DNA of 64,000 nucleotides from Bettongia penicillata ogilbyi (GCA_023548195.1 JAJHZJ010000221.1:3683999-3747998), one strand, 5' to 3'. Positions 1 through 9,885 are shown, counted from the stretch's first letter. A program made the numbers and translations. Notes: generated by a model not told the origin, from the letters alone.

Positions 1-217
1 GTCTCTGCATAAAGCCCCTGAGGGAACTGAGCCTGGGAGGCAGCCCTGCCCCCACCTGAGCACCAGAACTTAAGCTCACATTGAATAGCAGCCGCTCCTG
101 CCATGGATAGCCCTGAGGCTGGGAAGCAGCATTTGAATCTAAGACCCCCAGCACTAGCTGGGCAGAACTAGGCAGGGGTGGAGAGGAATCTCAGAAGTCA
201 AGTAACTGCCTGGGAAA

Positions 218-1318
218 ATGCCCAGTAAAAGGAAGCAAAATAAGACCATGGAGAGCTATTTTGATGGGGTGCAGATGTTCCCGCCTTTCAATTCTGATGA
301 CGAGGAAATATTCTTACCATCAGGGAAAGATGAGGAGGGCAGGGCCTCTGTATCCCAGACACCCCAGGTGGATGTCCAGTGGACTCAGGCCATGGAAGAG
401 CTCAAAAAGGATTTTGAAAATCAAGTTAGACAGGTGGAGGAAAAACTGGGAAGAGAAATGAGAGAGATGCAAGAAAAGCATGAAAAACGGGTCAATACCT
501 TGGTAAAGGAGACCCAAAAAAATGCTGAAGAAAATCACACCTTGAAAAATAGGCTCACTCAATTGGCAAAAGAGGTTCAAAAAGCCAATGAGAAGAAGAA
601 TGCTTTCAAAAGCGGAATTAGCCAAATGGAAAAAGAGGTTCAAGAGCTCACTGAAGAGAATAGTTCTCTCAAAATTAGAATGGAACAGATGGAGTCTAAT
701 GACTTTCTGAGAAGCCAAGAAATCATCAAACAAAACCAAAAGAATGAAAAAATGGAAGAGAATGTGAAATATCTCATGGGAAAAACAAATGACCTGGAAA
801 ATAGATCCAGGAGAGACAATTTAAAAATTATGGGACTACCTGAAAGTCATGATCAAAAAAAGAGCCTAGACATCATCTTTCATGAAATTATCAAGGAAAA
901 CTGCCCTGAGATTCTAGAACCAGAGGGCAAAATAAGTATTGAAAGAATCCATCGATCACTGCCTGAAAGAGATCCAAAAAAAGAAACTCCTAGGAACATT
1001 TTGGCCAAATTCCAGAATTCCCAGGTCAAGGAGAAAATCTTGCAAGCAGCTAGAAAGAAACAATTCCAGTATTGTGGAAATACAATCAGGATAACTCAAG
1101 ATCTAGCAGCTTCTACATTAAGGGATGGAAGGGCGTGGAATAGGATATTCCAGAAGTCAAAGGAACTAGGACTCAAACCAAGAATCACCTACCCAGCAAA
1201 ACTGAGCATAATACTTCAGGGGAAAATATGGTCTTTCAATGAAACAGAGGACTTTCAAGCATTCTTGATGAAAAGACTAGAGCTGAAAAGAAAATTTGAC
1301 TTTCAAACACAAGAATGA
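218..1318 (+). CDS. HAL1 ORF1 protein (L1 ORF1p-like RNA-binding chaperone), intact, 366 aa
   Basis: This is an uninterrupted 366-codon frame from ATG to TGA. Residues 1-20 form a basic N-terminus (starts MPSKRKQNKTMESYF). An acidic patch lies at about 25-41. Residues 57-180 are a long Lys/Glu/Leu heptad region typical of the trimerising coiled coil. Residues 192-285 resemble the ORF1p RRM, with the landmark RSRRDNLKIMGLPE at about 197-209. Residues 286-366 resemble the C-terminal domain, with GLKPRITYPAKLS at 318-330. In L1, ORF1p trimers coat the RNA and act as nucleic-acid chaperone. Copy B starts at the equivalent ATG (MSRQHKKIQTIESYF), supporting this start. It is transposon-encoded and is not a host exon; whether it is expressed is unknown. 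Confidence 0.85.
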   Translation: MPSKRKQNKTMESYFDGVQMFPPFNSDDEEIFLPSGKDEEGRASVSQTPQVDVQWTQAMEELKKDFENQVRQVEEKLGREMREMQEKHEKRVNTLVKETQKNAEENHTLKNRLTQLAKEVQKANEKKNAFKSGISQMEKEVQELTEENSSLKIRMEQMESNDFLRSQEIIKQNQKNEKMEENVKYLMGKTNDLENRSRRDNLKIMGLPESHDQKKSLDIIFHEIIKENCPEILEPEGKISIERIHRSLPERDPKKETPRNILAKFQNSQVKEKILQAARKKQFQYCGNTIRITQDLAASTLRDGRAWNRIFQKSKELGLKPRITYPAKLSIILQGKIWSFNETEDFQAFLMKRLELKRKFDFQTQE

Positions 1319-1453
1319 GAAGAAGCATGAAAAACTAAACAGCAAGGAGAAGTCATAAGAGACTTACCAAAAGTGAACTGTTTACATTCCTACATGGAAA
1401 GACAATATTTGTAACTCTTAAGATTTTTCAGTATCTGGATAGTTGGTGGGATT

Positions 1454-1530
1454 ATACACACACACATACCCACACACATGTATACATGTGCACGCACACA
1501 CACATACACACATGCATGCACACACAGAGA
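1454..1530. repeat. CA-rich microsatellite in the HAL1 copy A 3'UTR
   Basis: An imperfect (CA)n tract with interspersed CATG and TATACATG units starts shortly after the sequence ggatagttg. The GATA array of copy B sits at the equivalent place. Confidence 0.85.
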
Positions 1531-2359
1531 CAGAGAGCACAGAGTGAATTGAATAGGATGGGACCATATCTTAAAAGAAATTAAGGTAAATGATGAGAGA
1601 GAATTGTAGTGGGAGGAAAGAGGGTGAAATGGAATGGGGTAAATTATATCTCATTCAAGAGGCAAGCAGGAGACTTTTTAATGGAAGGAAAAAGAGGAGA
1701 GCTGAGAAAAAAAAAAAACAAGAAGTTTACCCTCATCACATTCAACTAAAGGAAGGAATAAAATGCACACTCATTTTGGTATGAAAACCTATCTTACAAT
1801 ACAGGAAAGTGGGGGAGGAGATAAACAAGGGGGGTGGATGATGGAAGGAAGGGCAATAGGAGGGGGGAGCAATTTGAAGTCAACACTTGGGGAGGGACAG
1901 GATCAAAAGACAGAATAGAAACAATGGGGGGCAGGATAGGATGGAGGGAAATAACAGTTAGTCTTACACAACACGACTATTATCAAAGTCATTTGCAAAA
2001 CTACACAGAGAGGGCCTATATTGAATTGCCTGCCTTCCCAAAGGGAATGGGTGGGGAGGGAGGGATGGGGAGAATTTGGAACTCAAAGTTTTAGGAACAA
2101 TTGTTTAGTATTGTTGTTGCTACTAGGAAATAAGAAATACAGGTAATGGGGAATAGAAAGTCATCTGGCCCTACAGGACAAGAGAAGATGGGGACAAGAG
2201 AAGGGAGGGATGATAGAAGAGAGGGCAGATTGGTAATAGGGAAAATTAGAATGCTCGGTGTATTGGGGTGGGGGGAGGGGATAAAAGGGGAGAAAATTTG
2301 GAACCCAAAATTTTGTGAAAATGAATGTAAAAAGTTAAATAAAAAAAAAGAAGTTGGGG

Positions 2360-2896
2360 GTTTTAAAGACCTGCTGGAAATTACTATAGAGAAGGTGAAA
2401 ATAGATTCCTTTGCTCTGCCAACACGTTCTTGAGCTTGGAAGCCAGCATGTTTTCCACTCATTGGTTAATTCTTTTCTTTCTCTTCCCAAGTCTTAGCTC
2501 CTTTAAAAAAAAAAACAACTTAATTGATACTTTTTTTTACATCATAACATGTTTGTGTCTCTCCTCCCTCATCACCCCAAAGCACATTCTAGATTTTAAC
2601 CATTTTCTAACAAAAAACAAGCTTCAGCAAAAACAAACAATACAATGTCCAAATCTCAAAGTACTATTCTGCCTCTATCATCCTCCACCTCTCTGCTAAG
2701 AAGAGGGAACTATGTTTTATTATCTGTTCTTAGGACCATTTTTGGTTTTCTTTACTTAGAGTTTGGCTTCTCTTTAGTGATTTTTTCAATTATATTATTG
2801 TAACTATTGTGTCTATGACTTTCTTCCCTTTTAGGGAAGATATTTATGATCAGAATTTGACATAAGAAACAGGTGGAGGGAAGGGAAGAAAAGAGA
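2360..2896. other. Intergenic-like intron stretch, AT-rich, nothing recognised
   Basis: This is host intron sequence between HAL1 copy A and the next MIR element. It has short A and T runs at 2506-2515 and 2530-2539. I see no exon, RNA gene or named repeat. Confidence 0.5.
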
Positions 2897-3140
2897 ACAA
2901 GCATTTATTAAGCACCTACTGTGTGCCAGACACTATTATGCTAAGTGCTTGGTAAATACTATCTCATTTGATCCTCACAACAACCTTTTGACATAAGTGC
3001 TATTATTATCTCCATTTTACAGTTGAGGCAGACAATGGTGAAGTGAACTGCCCATGATCATACAGCTAGTAAGTGTCTGAGGCTAGATTCAAATTCATGT
3101 CTTCCTGGCTCAAGGTCTAGTGAACAGGATCCACTGCATC
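2897..3140 (-). repeat. MIR-type SINE
   Basis: The order is typical of an inverted MIR: a CATTTATTAAGCACCTACTG-type end, the ATCTCCATTTTACAG core, then the CACACAGCTAGTAAGTG-like box and a TCTTCCTG end. Confidence 0.75.
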
Positions 3141-3169
3141 AGAAATAGTCCCACAAACTTCTTACCACA

Positions 3170-3385
3170 AGACCTCATTGAATCACAAAACCAAAAGAGA
3201 CCCCGAAGATTGTTTGGTTCAACCCCAAGCCATCCCCTAGCCACCAGCTTTCACTCTGGGTTATAGGAGACCTTGAGAAGCAAGCTATCTTGCCCTATGT
3301 TACAGAGAGGGTTAGAAGACCTGGGATTCAGGTTGTCTGGGTCTAGATATAAAGCTGTTTCCATTACACATGCCCTCCTTCTTTT
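3170..3385 (-). repeat. MIR-like repeat, diverged
   Basis: The phrase ACAAAACCAAAAGAGACCC, followed by TTCAACCCC and a later GGGATTCAGG/CCATTACACATGCC end, looks like an old MIR-class element in reverse. About 70 bp of its first part recurs at 7325-7440. Confidence 0.45.
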
Positions 3386-3420
3386 CTAGTTTGCCTCTCT
3401 CATCGTCTTCTTCATCAGTG

Positions 3421-3665
3421 TAGTATTTTGCTTATTCAAGGCCCTCCATATTCTGACTCCAACCTGCCTTACAGGCTTCATCTTACAATGTCCTCCTTCA
3501 CCTGCTCTATCCTCTTGCCAAGCTACTCAATCTCCTGAACAAACACATTTTGTTATTTCCCACCTTTGGGCCTTTTAAACTCCTTGAGAGTAGAGATTAT
3601 TTAATTTATTCTAATTGTATCTCCAGCATCTGGTACATAGTAAGTGCTTAATAATTGCTTATTGA
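3421..3665 (+). repeat. L2 LINE 3' end, target of the HAL1 copy B insertion
   Basis: It shows L2 3'-end landmarks: CAAGGCCCTCC, then ACTCCTTGAGAG, then GTAAGTGCTTAATAATTGCT. The tail continues for a few bases after copy B (about 6282-6300). Confidence 0.75.
3655..3665 (+). repeat. Target-site duplication, left copy, HAL1 copy B
   Basis: The 11 bases TTGCTTATTGA are repeated exactly at 6282-6292. The match extends left to 16 bp with two mismatches. It follows TT|AATAA, an L1-endonuclease-like nick site. Confidence 0.85.
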
Positions 3666-4232
3666 GGGGATGGAGTCAAGATGGCAGAGTAAAAGCAGGG
3701 ATTTGTTTGATCTCTCCCCAAAACCTCTCCAAATATCTGTAAAAAATGACTCTAAACAAATTCTAGAGCTACAGAACCCACAAAATGACAGAGTGAAACA
3801 AATCTCCAGCCCAAGACAACCTAGCAAGTTGACAGGAAGGGTGTATCACACCAGGCTGGGAGCAGAGCACAGTCCGGCATGGGCCATGCCATGCCAGCAA
3901 AGACAGGGATGGAGCAGGCTTCAGGGGATTGAATTAGTAGTAGGTGTGGCAGTTTCTGGACTTCTGAACCCATAAATGCCAAAGATAGCATGGAAGCCCA
4001 GGGGGAAAACTCTGTGGGACCTTGGTGAAAGAGGTCTGACTCCAGTCCTGGGTCAGGGAAGGTGGTGGTGGTGGCAACAGCAGCAGTGCATCAGCAACTG
4101 CTTCCAGAGCTTTGGGCCTACAGACGGTGGGGGATTGAATGGCTGATACAAAACCCCTGGAGCCCGGGTCAGTACACCCACCTCCACCCTCATCTACTCT
4201 GTAAGCAGAAAGTTAAGTATTTGGCTGGGAAG

Positions 4233-5304
4233 ATGAGTAGACAACATAAAAAAATTCAGACGATAGAATCTTACTTTGGTGACAAAGGAGATCAAAATAT
4301 ACAATCAGAAGAAAACAACAAAGCTCCTACATCCAAAGACTCTTAAGAAAAATATGAATCTTTCTCAGGCCATGGAAGAGCTCAAAAAAGTATTTTGATA
4401 ATCAAGTAAGAGAAGTAGAGGAAAAATTGGGAAGAGAAATGAGAGTAATGCAAGAAAATCATGGAAAATGAGTCAACAACTTGCTAAAGGAAACCAAAAA
4501 ACAATACTGAAGAAAATAACATCTTAAAAATAAACCAACCCAAATGGCAGAAGCAGTCCAAAAAGCCAATGAGGAGAAGAATGCCTTAAAAAGAAGTGGC
4601 CAAATGGATAAAAAGGTTCAAAAACTCACCGAAGAAAATAATTCCTTAAAGATTAGAATGAAGCAGATGGAAGCTAATGACTATGAAAAATCACGAAATT
4701 TTAAAACAAAACCAAATGAATAAACAAACAGCAGACAATGTGAAGTATCTTATTGGAAAAACAACTGTCCTAGAAGATAGATCCAGGAGAGATAATATAA
4801 AAATTATTGGACTACATGAAAACCATGATCAAAGAAAGAACCTGGATATCATCTTTTAAGAAATTATCAGGGAAAACTACCCTTACATTCTAGAACCAAA
4901 GGGTAAAATAGAAATTGAAAGAATCTACCAATCACCTCTTGAAAGAGATCCCAAAAGGAAACTCCTAGGAATATTATAGTCAAATTCCAGAGTTCCTAGG
5001 TCAAGAAGAAAATATTGCAAGCAGCCATAAAGAAACAATTTTAGTATTGTGGAAATACAGTCAGGATAACATAAGATCCAGTAGCTTCTACATTAAAGGA
5101 TCAAAAGACTTGGAATATGATATTCTGGAGGCCAGAGGAAGTAGAATTAAAACCAAGAATCACCTACCTAGCAAAACTGAGTATAATACTTCAGGGGAAA
5201 AATGGTCATTTAAGAAATTAGAGACCTTTCAAACATTCTTAGTGAAAAGACCAGAGCTGAATAGAAAATTTAACTTTCCAACACAAGAATCAAGAGAAGC
5301 CTAA
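4233..5304 (+). pseudogene. Broken ORF1 of HAL1 copy B
   Basis: This is the counterpart of the intact ORF at 218-1318. The frame is recognisable from MSRQHKKIQTIESYF at 4233 to a TAA at 5302-5304. Readable pieces lie at 4233-4346, 4677-4859 (with DRSRRDNIKIIGL) and 5047-5304. Several stops and small indels interrupt it, including an early stop near 4344 and an opal codon near 4470. It cannot make a full ORF1 protein. Confidence 0.85.
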
Positions 5305-5427
5305 AAAGGTAAATGGCAAAGAAAAATCTTAAAGAAATTATTAAAGTTGAATTGTTTACATTCCTACATGGAAAGATGATATTTCTATCTAATGCAGCCT
5401 TTTCAGTATTGGGATAGTTGAAGGAAA

Positions 5428-5434
5428 GATAGAC

Positions 5435-5505
<71 letters not shown>
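5428..5505. repeat. (GATA)n microsatellite in the HAL1 copy B 3'UTR
   Basis: About 19 nearly perfect tetranucleotide units are present, with one GACA unit near the start. The array is probably length-polymorphic. Confidence 0.95.
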
Positions 5506-6281
5506 GGACACAGTGTGAGTTGAATATGAAGGAATGCTATCTTAAAAATTAAATTAAGGGGTAAAAGAGGAACATACTGATAGAAGGAGAAAGTGAATGA
5601 TAGAATGGGGTAAATTATCTCCTATAAAAGAGGCAAGAAAAAGGTTTCACAATGGAGAGGAAGAGTAGAGATATGAGAGGGAATGAGTGATTTGGCTTAA
5701 GGAGTGAATAACATACATACTTAATTCAATGTCTTACCTTACAGGAAAGTAAGGGGAAAGGGAATAGGGAGGCAGGAATGATAGAAGGGAGGGCATACTA
5801 GAGGAGATGGTAGTTAAAAGCAAACACTTTTGAAAAGGAACATGGTCAAAGGAGAAAATAGAATAAGTGGGTGGTGTGGGATAGGATGGAGGGAAGTATA
5901 GTTAATCTTTCACAACATAACTATCATGGAAGTGTTTTGCATAACTACACATATATAACCTATGTTAAACTGCTTGCCTTCTCAGTGATGGTGGGTGGGG
6001 AGGGAAGAAGGAAGAGAATTTGAAAGTCAAAGTTTTAAAGATAAATTTTGAAAAGTGTTCTTTACATGCAACTGGGAAATAATATATACAGGCAATGGAG
6101 TATAGAAATCTATCTTGCTCTATGAGAAAATAAGCAGGAAGGATATGGGGGTGGGGCAGTAATCAGAATGCATGTCATCTTGGGGTATGGGGAAGGGAGA
6201 GATGGGGAGAATATTTGGAACTCATAATCTTGTGGAAATGAATGTTGAAAACTAAAAATTAATTTAAAAAAAGAAGAAAAC

Positions 6282-6292
6282 TTGCTTATTGA
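6282..6292 (+). repeat. Target-site duplication, right copy, HAL1 copy B
   Basis: An exact repeat of TTGCTTATTGA at 3655-3665, directly after the A-rich tail of the element. Confidence 0.85.
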
Positions 6293-6304
6293 TTGATTGG
6301 TCAG

Positions 6305-6665
6305 CCGTTCCCCAGGCCTGGAATGTTATTCCCTATCCTCGTTTGTTGTAATCTAACTGGATTACAAGGCCCAGCTCAAATGTTTATTCCTCTTCTGCAA
6401 TGACTTCCTTGATCTCCCAAATTGGAAGTGACATCTCCTGCCTCAGAAATTTTATAGAACTGTCTATGTCTCTTGTGTGGTTATCTTATTTTATCTTACA
6501 ATGTAGTTATTTGTGTATATTCCCCATTTCTCAAATTCAATGCTAAATTTCTTGAAGATAGGTGCCATACTTCATTTTACTTACCTCTCTAACTTTCCTA
6601 GAATCTAGTATGATGTCTCATATGTAGAAAGCACTTAAAAATTATTTATGAAATAAGTTAATAAT
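6305..6665 (+). repeat. L2 LINE 3' segment
   Basis: It contains the L2 landmarks CCAGGCCTGGAATGTTATTCC, CCCAGCTCAAATG, ATGACTTCCTTGAT and a final AGCACTTAAAAATTATTTATG. Confidence 0.75.
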
Positions 6666-8087
6666 ATCCTGAAGTAGCTTGTTTCTAGGCTTAGATGTAT
6701 GCTTTATAATCCTTTATCCATCATTTTACCAATTATCAAGCAAGTATCTTAGAGTGGGTAGCCAGAATCAAAACTGAAGAAATTTGGGCAAGACTACTTA
6801 ATGACCAGGTGATAAATTAAAATGTGTATTGGGCTAATTCTGACTCAGGCCACTATCCTGTTAGTTCAGGTTTCATGTTGGTATAAATTGAGGTACTCAT
6901 TCAACATTAACAAAAAGAGATTTACTTAGCCAAAGCATAGAATAGATATTCAACAAGGATACTCTAGCACTTCCCTTAGGTAGATGAGGCCTCCCTCATC
7001 TCCATATGTCAATGTAAATGGTCAGCAGGGCAGAGTACTCAATGATGTGATATATGCGAAGTCTAAAAAGCCCTGACCCCATGTTGGTGGCCTTTTTGTG
7101 GCCTTAAATGACCACTAAGTCCCATGTCAGAGGTTTCTAGGAATCTGCCTTAAATGAGGTATAGCTTGAGCCATGGCCAATCAAGTCCTAGGAACAGCTT
7201 TGCCACCTTTTAGGGAAAAATTAGCCTAACCCATGTTGTGGAGATAGGGAGAGTCCTGGTAGATAATGCTTCCATTACAATGTGGAGCTGATTTTTATTA
7301 GCGCTCTGTCCACTGCATTAACAATACTCCCACAAGCTGCTTACCAAGTCATTACTAAAGTACAAAACCAAAAGAGACCCTGGAGATCATTTAGTTCAAT
7401 ACCCACTCTGCCCATGTACCCTTGTTTTTAACACAAGTAATATGAGGCCCCTGGAAGGGACTGCTTCTCTACCAGACTGGTAGCTGCTACTCCAGCCCTT
7501 TTGCTGGCCCTTCATTAGAGCAGACAGATCCCATGCCTCCTCAAGTTTGATAGGAGGAAATGGGTCAGACCCTTAGGCCACATATTTAGGAGCCCCTAAC
7601 TCCTTGAGTGTTACCTTTCCTACATTTGATCTATATCAGACCTGAAGGCTGCTAAGATATTATTTCTTCTGGAGAGAAAGGGATATCTATGTAAAAACAA
7701 AAAACAAAAAAACAAAACCAAAAAACTAAGCTATGCAGGGGCCCACTGTCCTACTCCAAGTCAAGGCCAGATGGTACTTCTTTTAATGCTTTGTCCATCA
7801 CCGCCCTTCCCTCTCTGAGGATTCTAACATCCTGCCAAGGCTCATGCAATGCTTTGACCACACCTTTCTTCGGTATCAGGTGTGTTTATGTCATTACGTA
7901 CTTTCAGTCTTAACATGGGTTGGTATGTTGAGATTTAGGAATGGATGACAGACTCTGGCCACGTCAGCATCCTAAATCTATCCTGAAGAAATTAGCTAAG
8001 TTCTCTGTCTGGTGGAGTGGGGTGGGAAAATGGGGAATAGTAATTATCTAGGAATATATTGATGGAAGGTGTGCTCTGCTCTTTCAG
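6666..8087. other. Intron sequence upstream of the first exon in the window
   Basis: No exon was found here. A fragment at 7325-7440 repeats part of the element at 3145-3240. An A-rich run (AAAACAAAAAACAAAAAAAC type) lies at 7697-7727. The rest is unassigned intron ending in the acceptor at 8086-8087. Confidence 0.55.
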
Positions 8088-8203
8088 GTACCGAAGAGGC
8101 AGGAAGTGGGACCTCTGAGCCAAGGTATATCACAGACACAGGAGGAAGCGACGATAATGGATTTGACCTTGATGACTCAGATTTTGACATTTATATTGAA
8201 GAG
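8088..8203 (+). CDS. EGFLAM: EGFLAM exon (window exon 1): acidic linker
   Basis: The acceptor is TCTTTCAG before 8088 and the donor is GAG|GTAACA at 8204. The exon is 116 nt, enters in phase 1 and leaves in phase 0. It encodes TEEAGSGTSEPRYITDTG followed by a strongly acidic run with FDLDDSDFDIYIEE at its end. The position is between the fibronectin III domains (upstream of the window) and EGF1. The SG dipeptide flanked by Glu is compatible with glycosaminoglycan attachment, and the Tyr within Asp/Glu is compatible with sulfation; both are inference. Linkers like this diverge quickly, so assignment rests mostly on frame continuity with the next exon. Confidence 0.85.
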
Positions 8204-8594
8204 GTAACAAAAACCTTTATTTTTGAAGCTGAATGTGTTTTTGTTATCTAGTAAAACAAAGTAAATTAGTCAATGAACTGTGAACATTTAACTTGAAGTT
8301 TTAAATAGACCAATTTGTCTTGAAAACTGTCATTTTCTATGGACATTCCACTCCAGGTATTTTTAAATTACCATTAATCAAGCCAAGTCCCAACTACGCT
8401 GGGGCATCTGTTCACTGGCTTTACAATCTGGAGACAAGAAGGAACTTGTAAATTTCATAGTGAGTGAAATGTTAAAAATTCAACTACCATATTGAGGGAA
8501 GAACACTTATTCTCCTACTCCTTGGCCCTTCTTAAGGGGAAATAATTAGCTTCCAAAAAACTCTTTAGTTCTAGCTTTTTGCCTGACTAGCTAC

Positions 8595-8705
8595 ATATCT
8601 TGAGCCAGTTACATAATGTCTTTGGATCCCAGTTTCTATTAAATGTGAATCATAATACCTGCTATACCTACTGCATAGGGCTATGTCAAGACCAGTTGAA
8701 CTGTG
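8595..8705 (+). repeat. MIR 3' part
   Basis: The order is that of a sense MIR 3' half: loss of Pol III boxes, then CCCAGTTTCTATTAAATGTG, an AATCATAATACCTGC box, and CATAGGG. Confidence 0.55.
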
Positions 8706-8734
8706 CTCCAAAAAGGTGCAAGAGACAATGCAAA

Positions 8735-9110
8735 TGTAAGGGAGTGATAGAGCTGGTGATGAATGGTATGCAGATTAGGACAGGGATGGTGATGATGACC
8801 ATTCATTCAATCAACAAGCATATATTAAGCTCCTACTGTGTGATGCGTTGGGGACACCAAGACAAAATCCAACAGTCCATTCTATCAGGAATGATAGGGA
8901 TAGAGATGTTGATCATAGTGATGGGGTTGGTGAGAATGAAAATAGAGATAGTCCTGGGTGATGACACTGATCTAAATGCTAATGGGAATAAGGATGGGAA
9001 TGATGAGGAGAGGAATGTATATAGGGATAGGAATAATTATAATGATGTTAATGTTAATGCTGTTGAAAATGATGATATCAAAAATGTGACTATATCCTTC
9101 TTATTTTTCC
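8735..9110. repeat. Degenerate GAT-rich (RATGRT-like) tract with a MIR3-like piece
   Basis: Units such as GATGGTGATGATGA, GGGATAGAGATG and GGATGGGAATGATGAGG recur with a rough 3/6-base period. They look like a decayed short tandem repeat. A CAATCAACAAGCATATATTAAG box of a MIR3-like repeat lies at 8808-8830. The long open frame across it is a composition effect. Confidence 0.5.
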
Positions 9111-9121
9111 TGTTACATTAG

Positions 9122-9440
9122 ATCAAACCACTTCCTGCTATCAAAGGAAGCCATAGGAAATTTTTTGTGGAAACCAAGATGCCTCCTAGATCTAACCCAA
9201 AGTATATTTCAAGGTTTATTCCCCCTACATCATCTTCCCCTCTCACTACCACACCAGTCCACCATACCACCACAGCAAAGGCAAAAAGGAGGAGTAGCAT
9301 GGCTGCAATGACAAGGCTCTTTGACATGTCCTGTGATGAAACTGTCTGCTCAGCTGATAGCTTCTGTGTCAATGACTACAACCTGGGTGGTTCTCGATGC
9401 CACTGCAATCTTGGCAAAGGTGGTGAGAATTGTGCAGAAG
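9122..9440 (+). CDS. EGFLAM: EGFLAM exon (window exon 2): Ser/Thr/Pro linker and EGF module 1
   Basis: The acceptor is TTACATTAG before 9122 and the donor is GCAGAAG|GTAAGC at 9441. The exon is 319 nt, phase 0 to phase 1. It opens [15 protein letters not shown], followed by a basic/proline stretch. A mucin-like run [16 protein letters not shown] comes next, ending in the basic cluster KAKRRSS. The EGF module then follows from [13 protein letters not shown] to [12 protein letters not shown]. Six cysteines have the C-x4-C-x5-C-x10-C-x1-C-x8-C spacing of an EGF-like domain. The SCDET / [11 protein letters not shown] signature is distinctive for pikachurin. The basic cluster could be a proprotein-convertase site (inference). 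Confidence 0.95.
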
Positions 9441-9689
9441 GTAAGCCCTCCCAGAGGTTCTCAGTCAACACTGAAGAGGATGGTAGACATAGATGTATCC
9501 CATTGGGAGCCAGAAGAGTTCCACTGTCCATGGGTTCCTCACTCTGGGCCCATTGCTAGAGGTACACCCCTAGCTATGTGTGATCTGTAAAGAGTTAACA
9601 CCTTGCAGTAAACTAAGTAGGAGATGAGATCAAGTCTATGTAACCATAAAGTTTATTGTTTTATTTGTTGTGGTTTGTTATTTCATTGG

Positions 9690-9885
9690 TATGGGGAATT
9701 TCCAGTGAGGGAACTCCTCCTACCAATACTAACTAGTACCTATTTTGTGCTTTATGACTTTAGTTACCATGAGAGGCTGTGATTCATGCAGAGTCCCATA
9801 CTGTCATAGATGGGACTTGAACTCAGGTCTTTTTTACTCCAAGAAAAACTCTCTATCCACCATGCCAAACTGACTCTCAGAGTCC
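9690..9885 (-). repeat. MON1-like marsupial SINE
   Basis: GGAATTTCCAGTGAGGGAAC and CTACCAATAC come first, then GGACTTGAACTCAGGTC and CTCTCTATCCACCATGCC. This is the reverse-strand order of MON1 elements. Confidence 0.65.

Larger units (their letters stand above)
1..2352 (+). mobile_element. HAL1 (half-LINE-1) retrotransposon, copy A, 5' end outside the window
   Basis: The element consists of a 5'UTR part (1-217), an intact L1-type ORF1 (218-1318), and about 1 kb of G/A-rich 3'UTR ending in an A-rich tail near 2340-2352. No reverse transcriptase or endonuclease follows ORF1. The same order is seen in the complete copy B at 3666-6281, so the lack of ORF2 is a family trait and not a deletion. 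HAL1 elements are known as L1-derived, ORF1-only retrotransposons mobilised in trans. Comparison with copy B suggests about 350 bp of 5'UTR lie before the window. Confidence 0.85.
3666..6281 (+). mobile_element. HAL1 (half-LINE-1), copy B, full length, with target-site duplication
   Basis: The element starts at 3666 with a GGAGTCAAGATGGCAGAGT box typical of L1 5' ends. A 5'UTR of about 567 bp follows, then an ORF1 remnant (4233-5304), a 3'UTR of about 970 bp containing a GATA array, and an A-rich tail at 6262-6280. Flanking 11-bp duplications fix both ends, giving about 2.6 kb. There is no ORF2 and no trace of one. ORF1 and 3'UTR align along their length with copy A, which sits 1.3 kb upstream on the same strand. 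Confidence 0.88.

Noticed and set aside
320..739. 139-codon open frame on the - strand
   Set aside because: It is the antisense shadow of the A/G-rich coiled-coil part of HAL1 ORF1.
2091..2462. 123-codon - strand and 95-codon + strand frames
   Set aside because: They are in the G/A-rich 3'UTR and tail of HAL1 copy A, with low-complexity translation and no family resemblance.
5428..5505. Regular short repeats that could suggest a CRISPR-like array
   Set aside because: It is a perfect tetranucleotide microsatellite without spacers, in a mammalian genome.
1..8087. Search for upstream fibronectin III or linker exons of EGFLAM
   Set aside because: Only HAL1, L2, MIR and unassigned intron were seen, and no frame with acceptor and donor fits.
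8600..9121. 173-codon open frame ending at the exon 2 acceptor
   Set aside because: It crosses a MIR fragment and a decayed GAT repeat, has no recognisable domain, and its stop is the splice acceptor itself.
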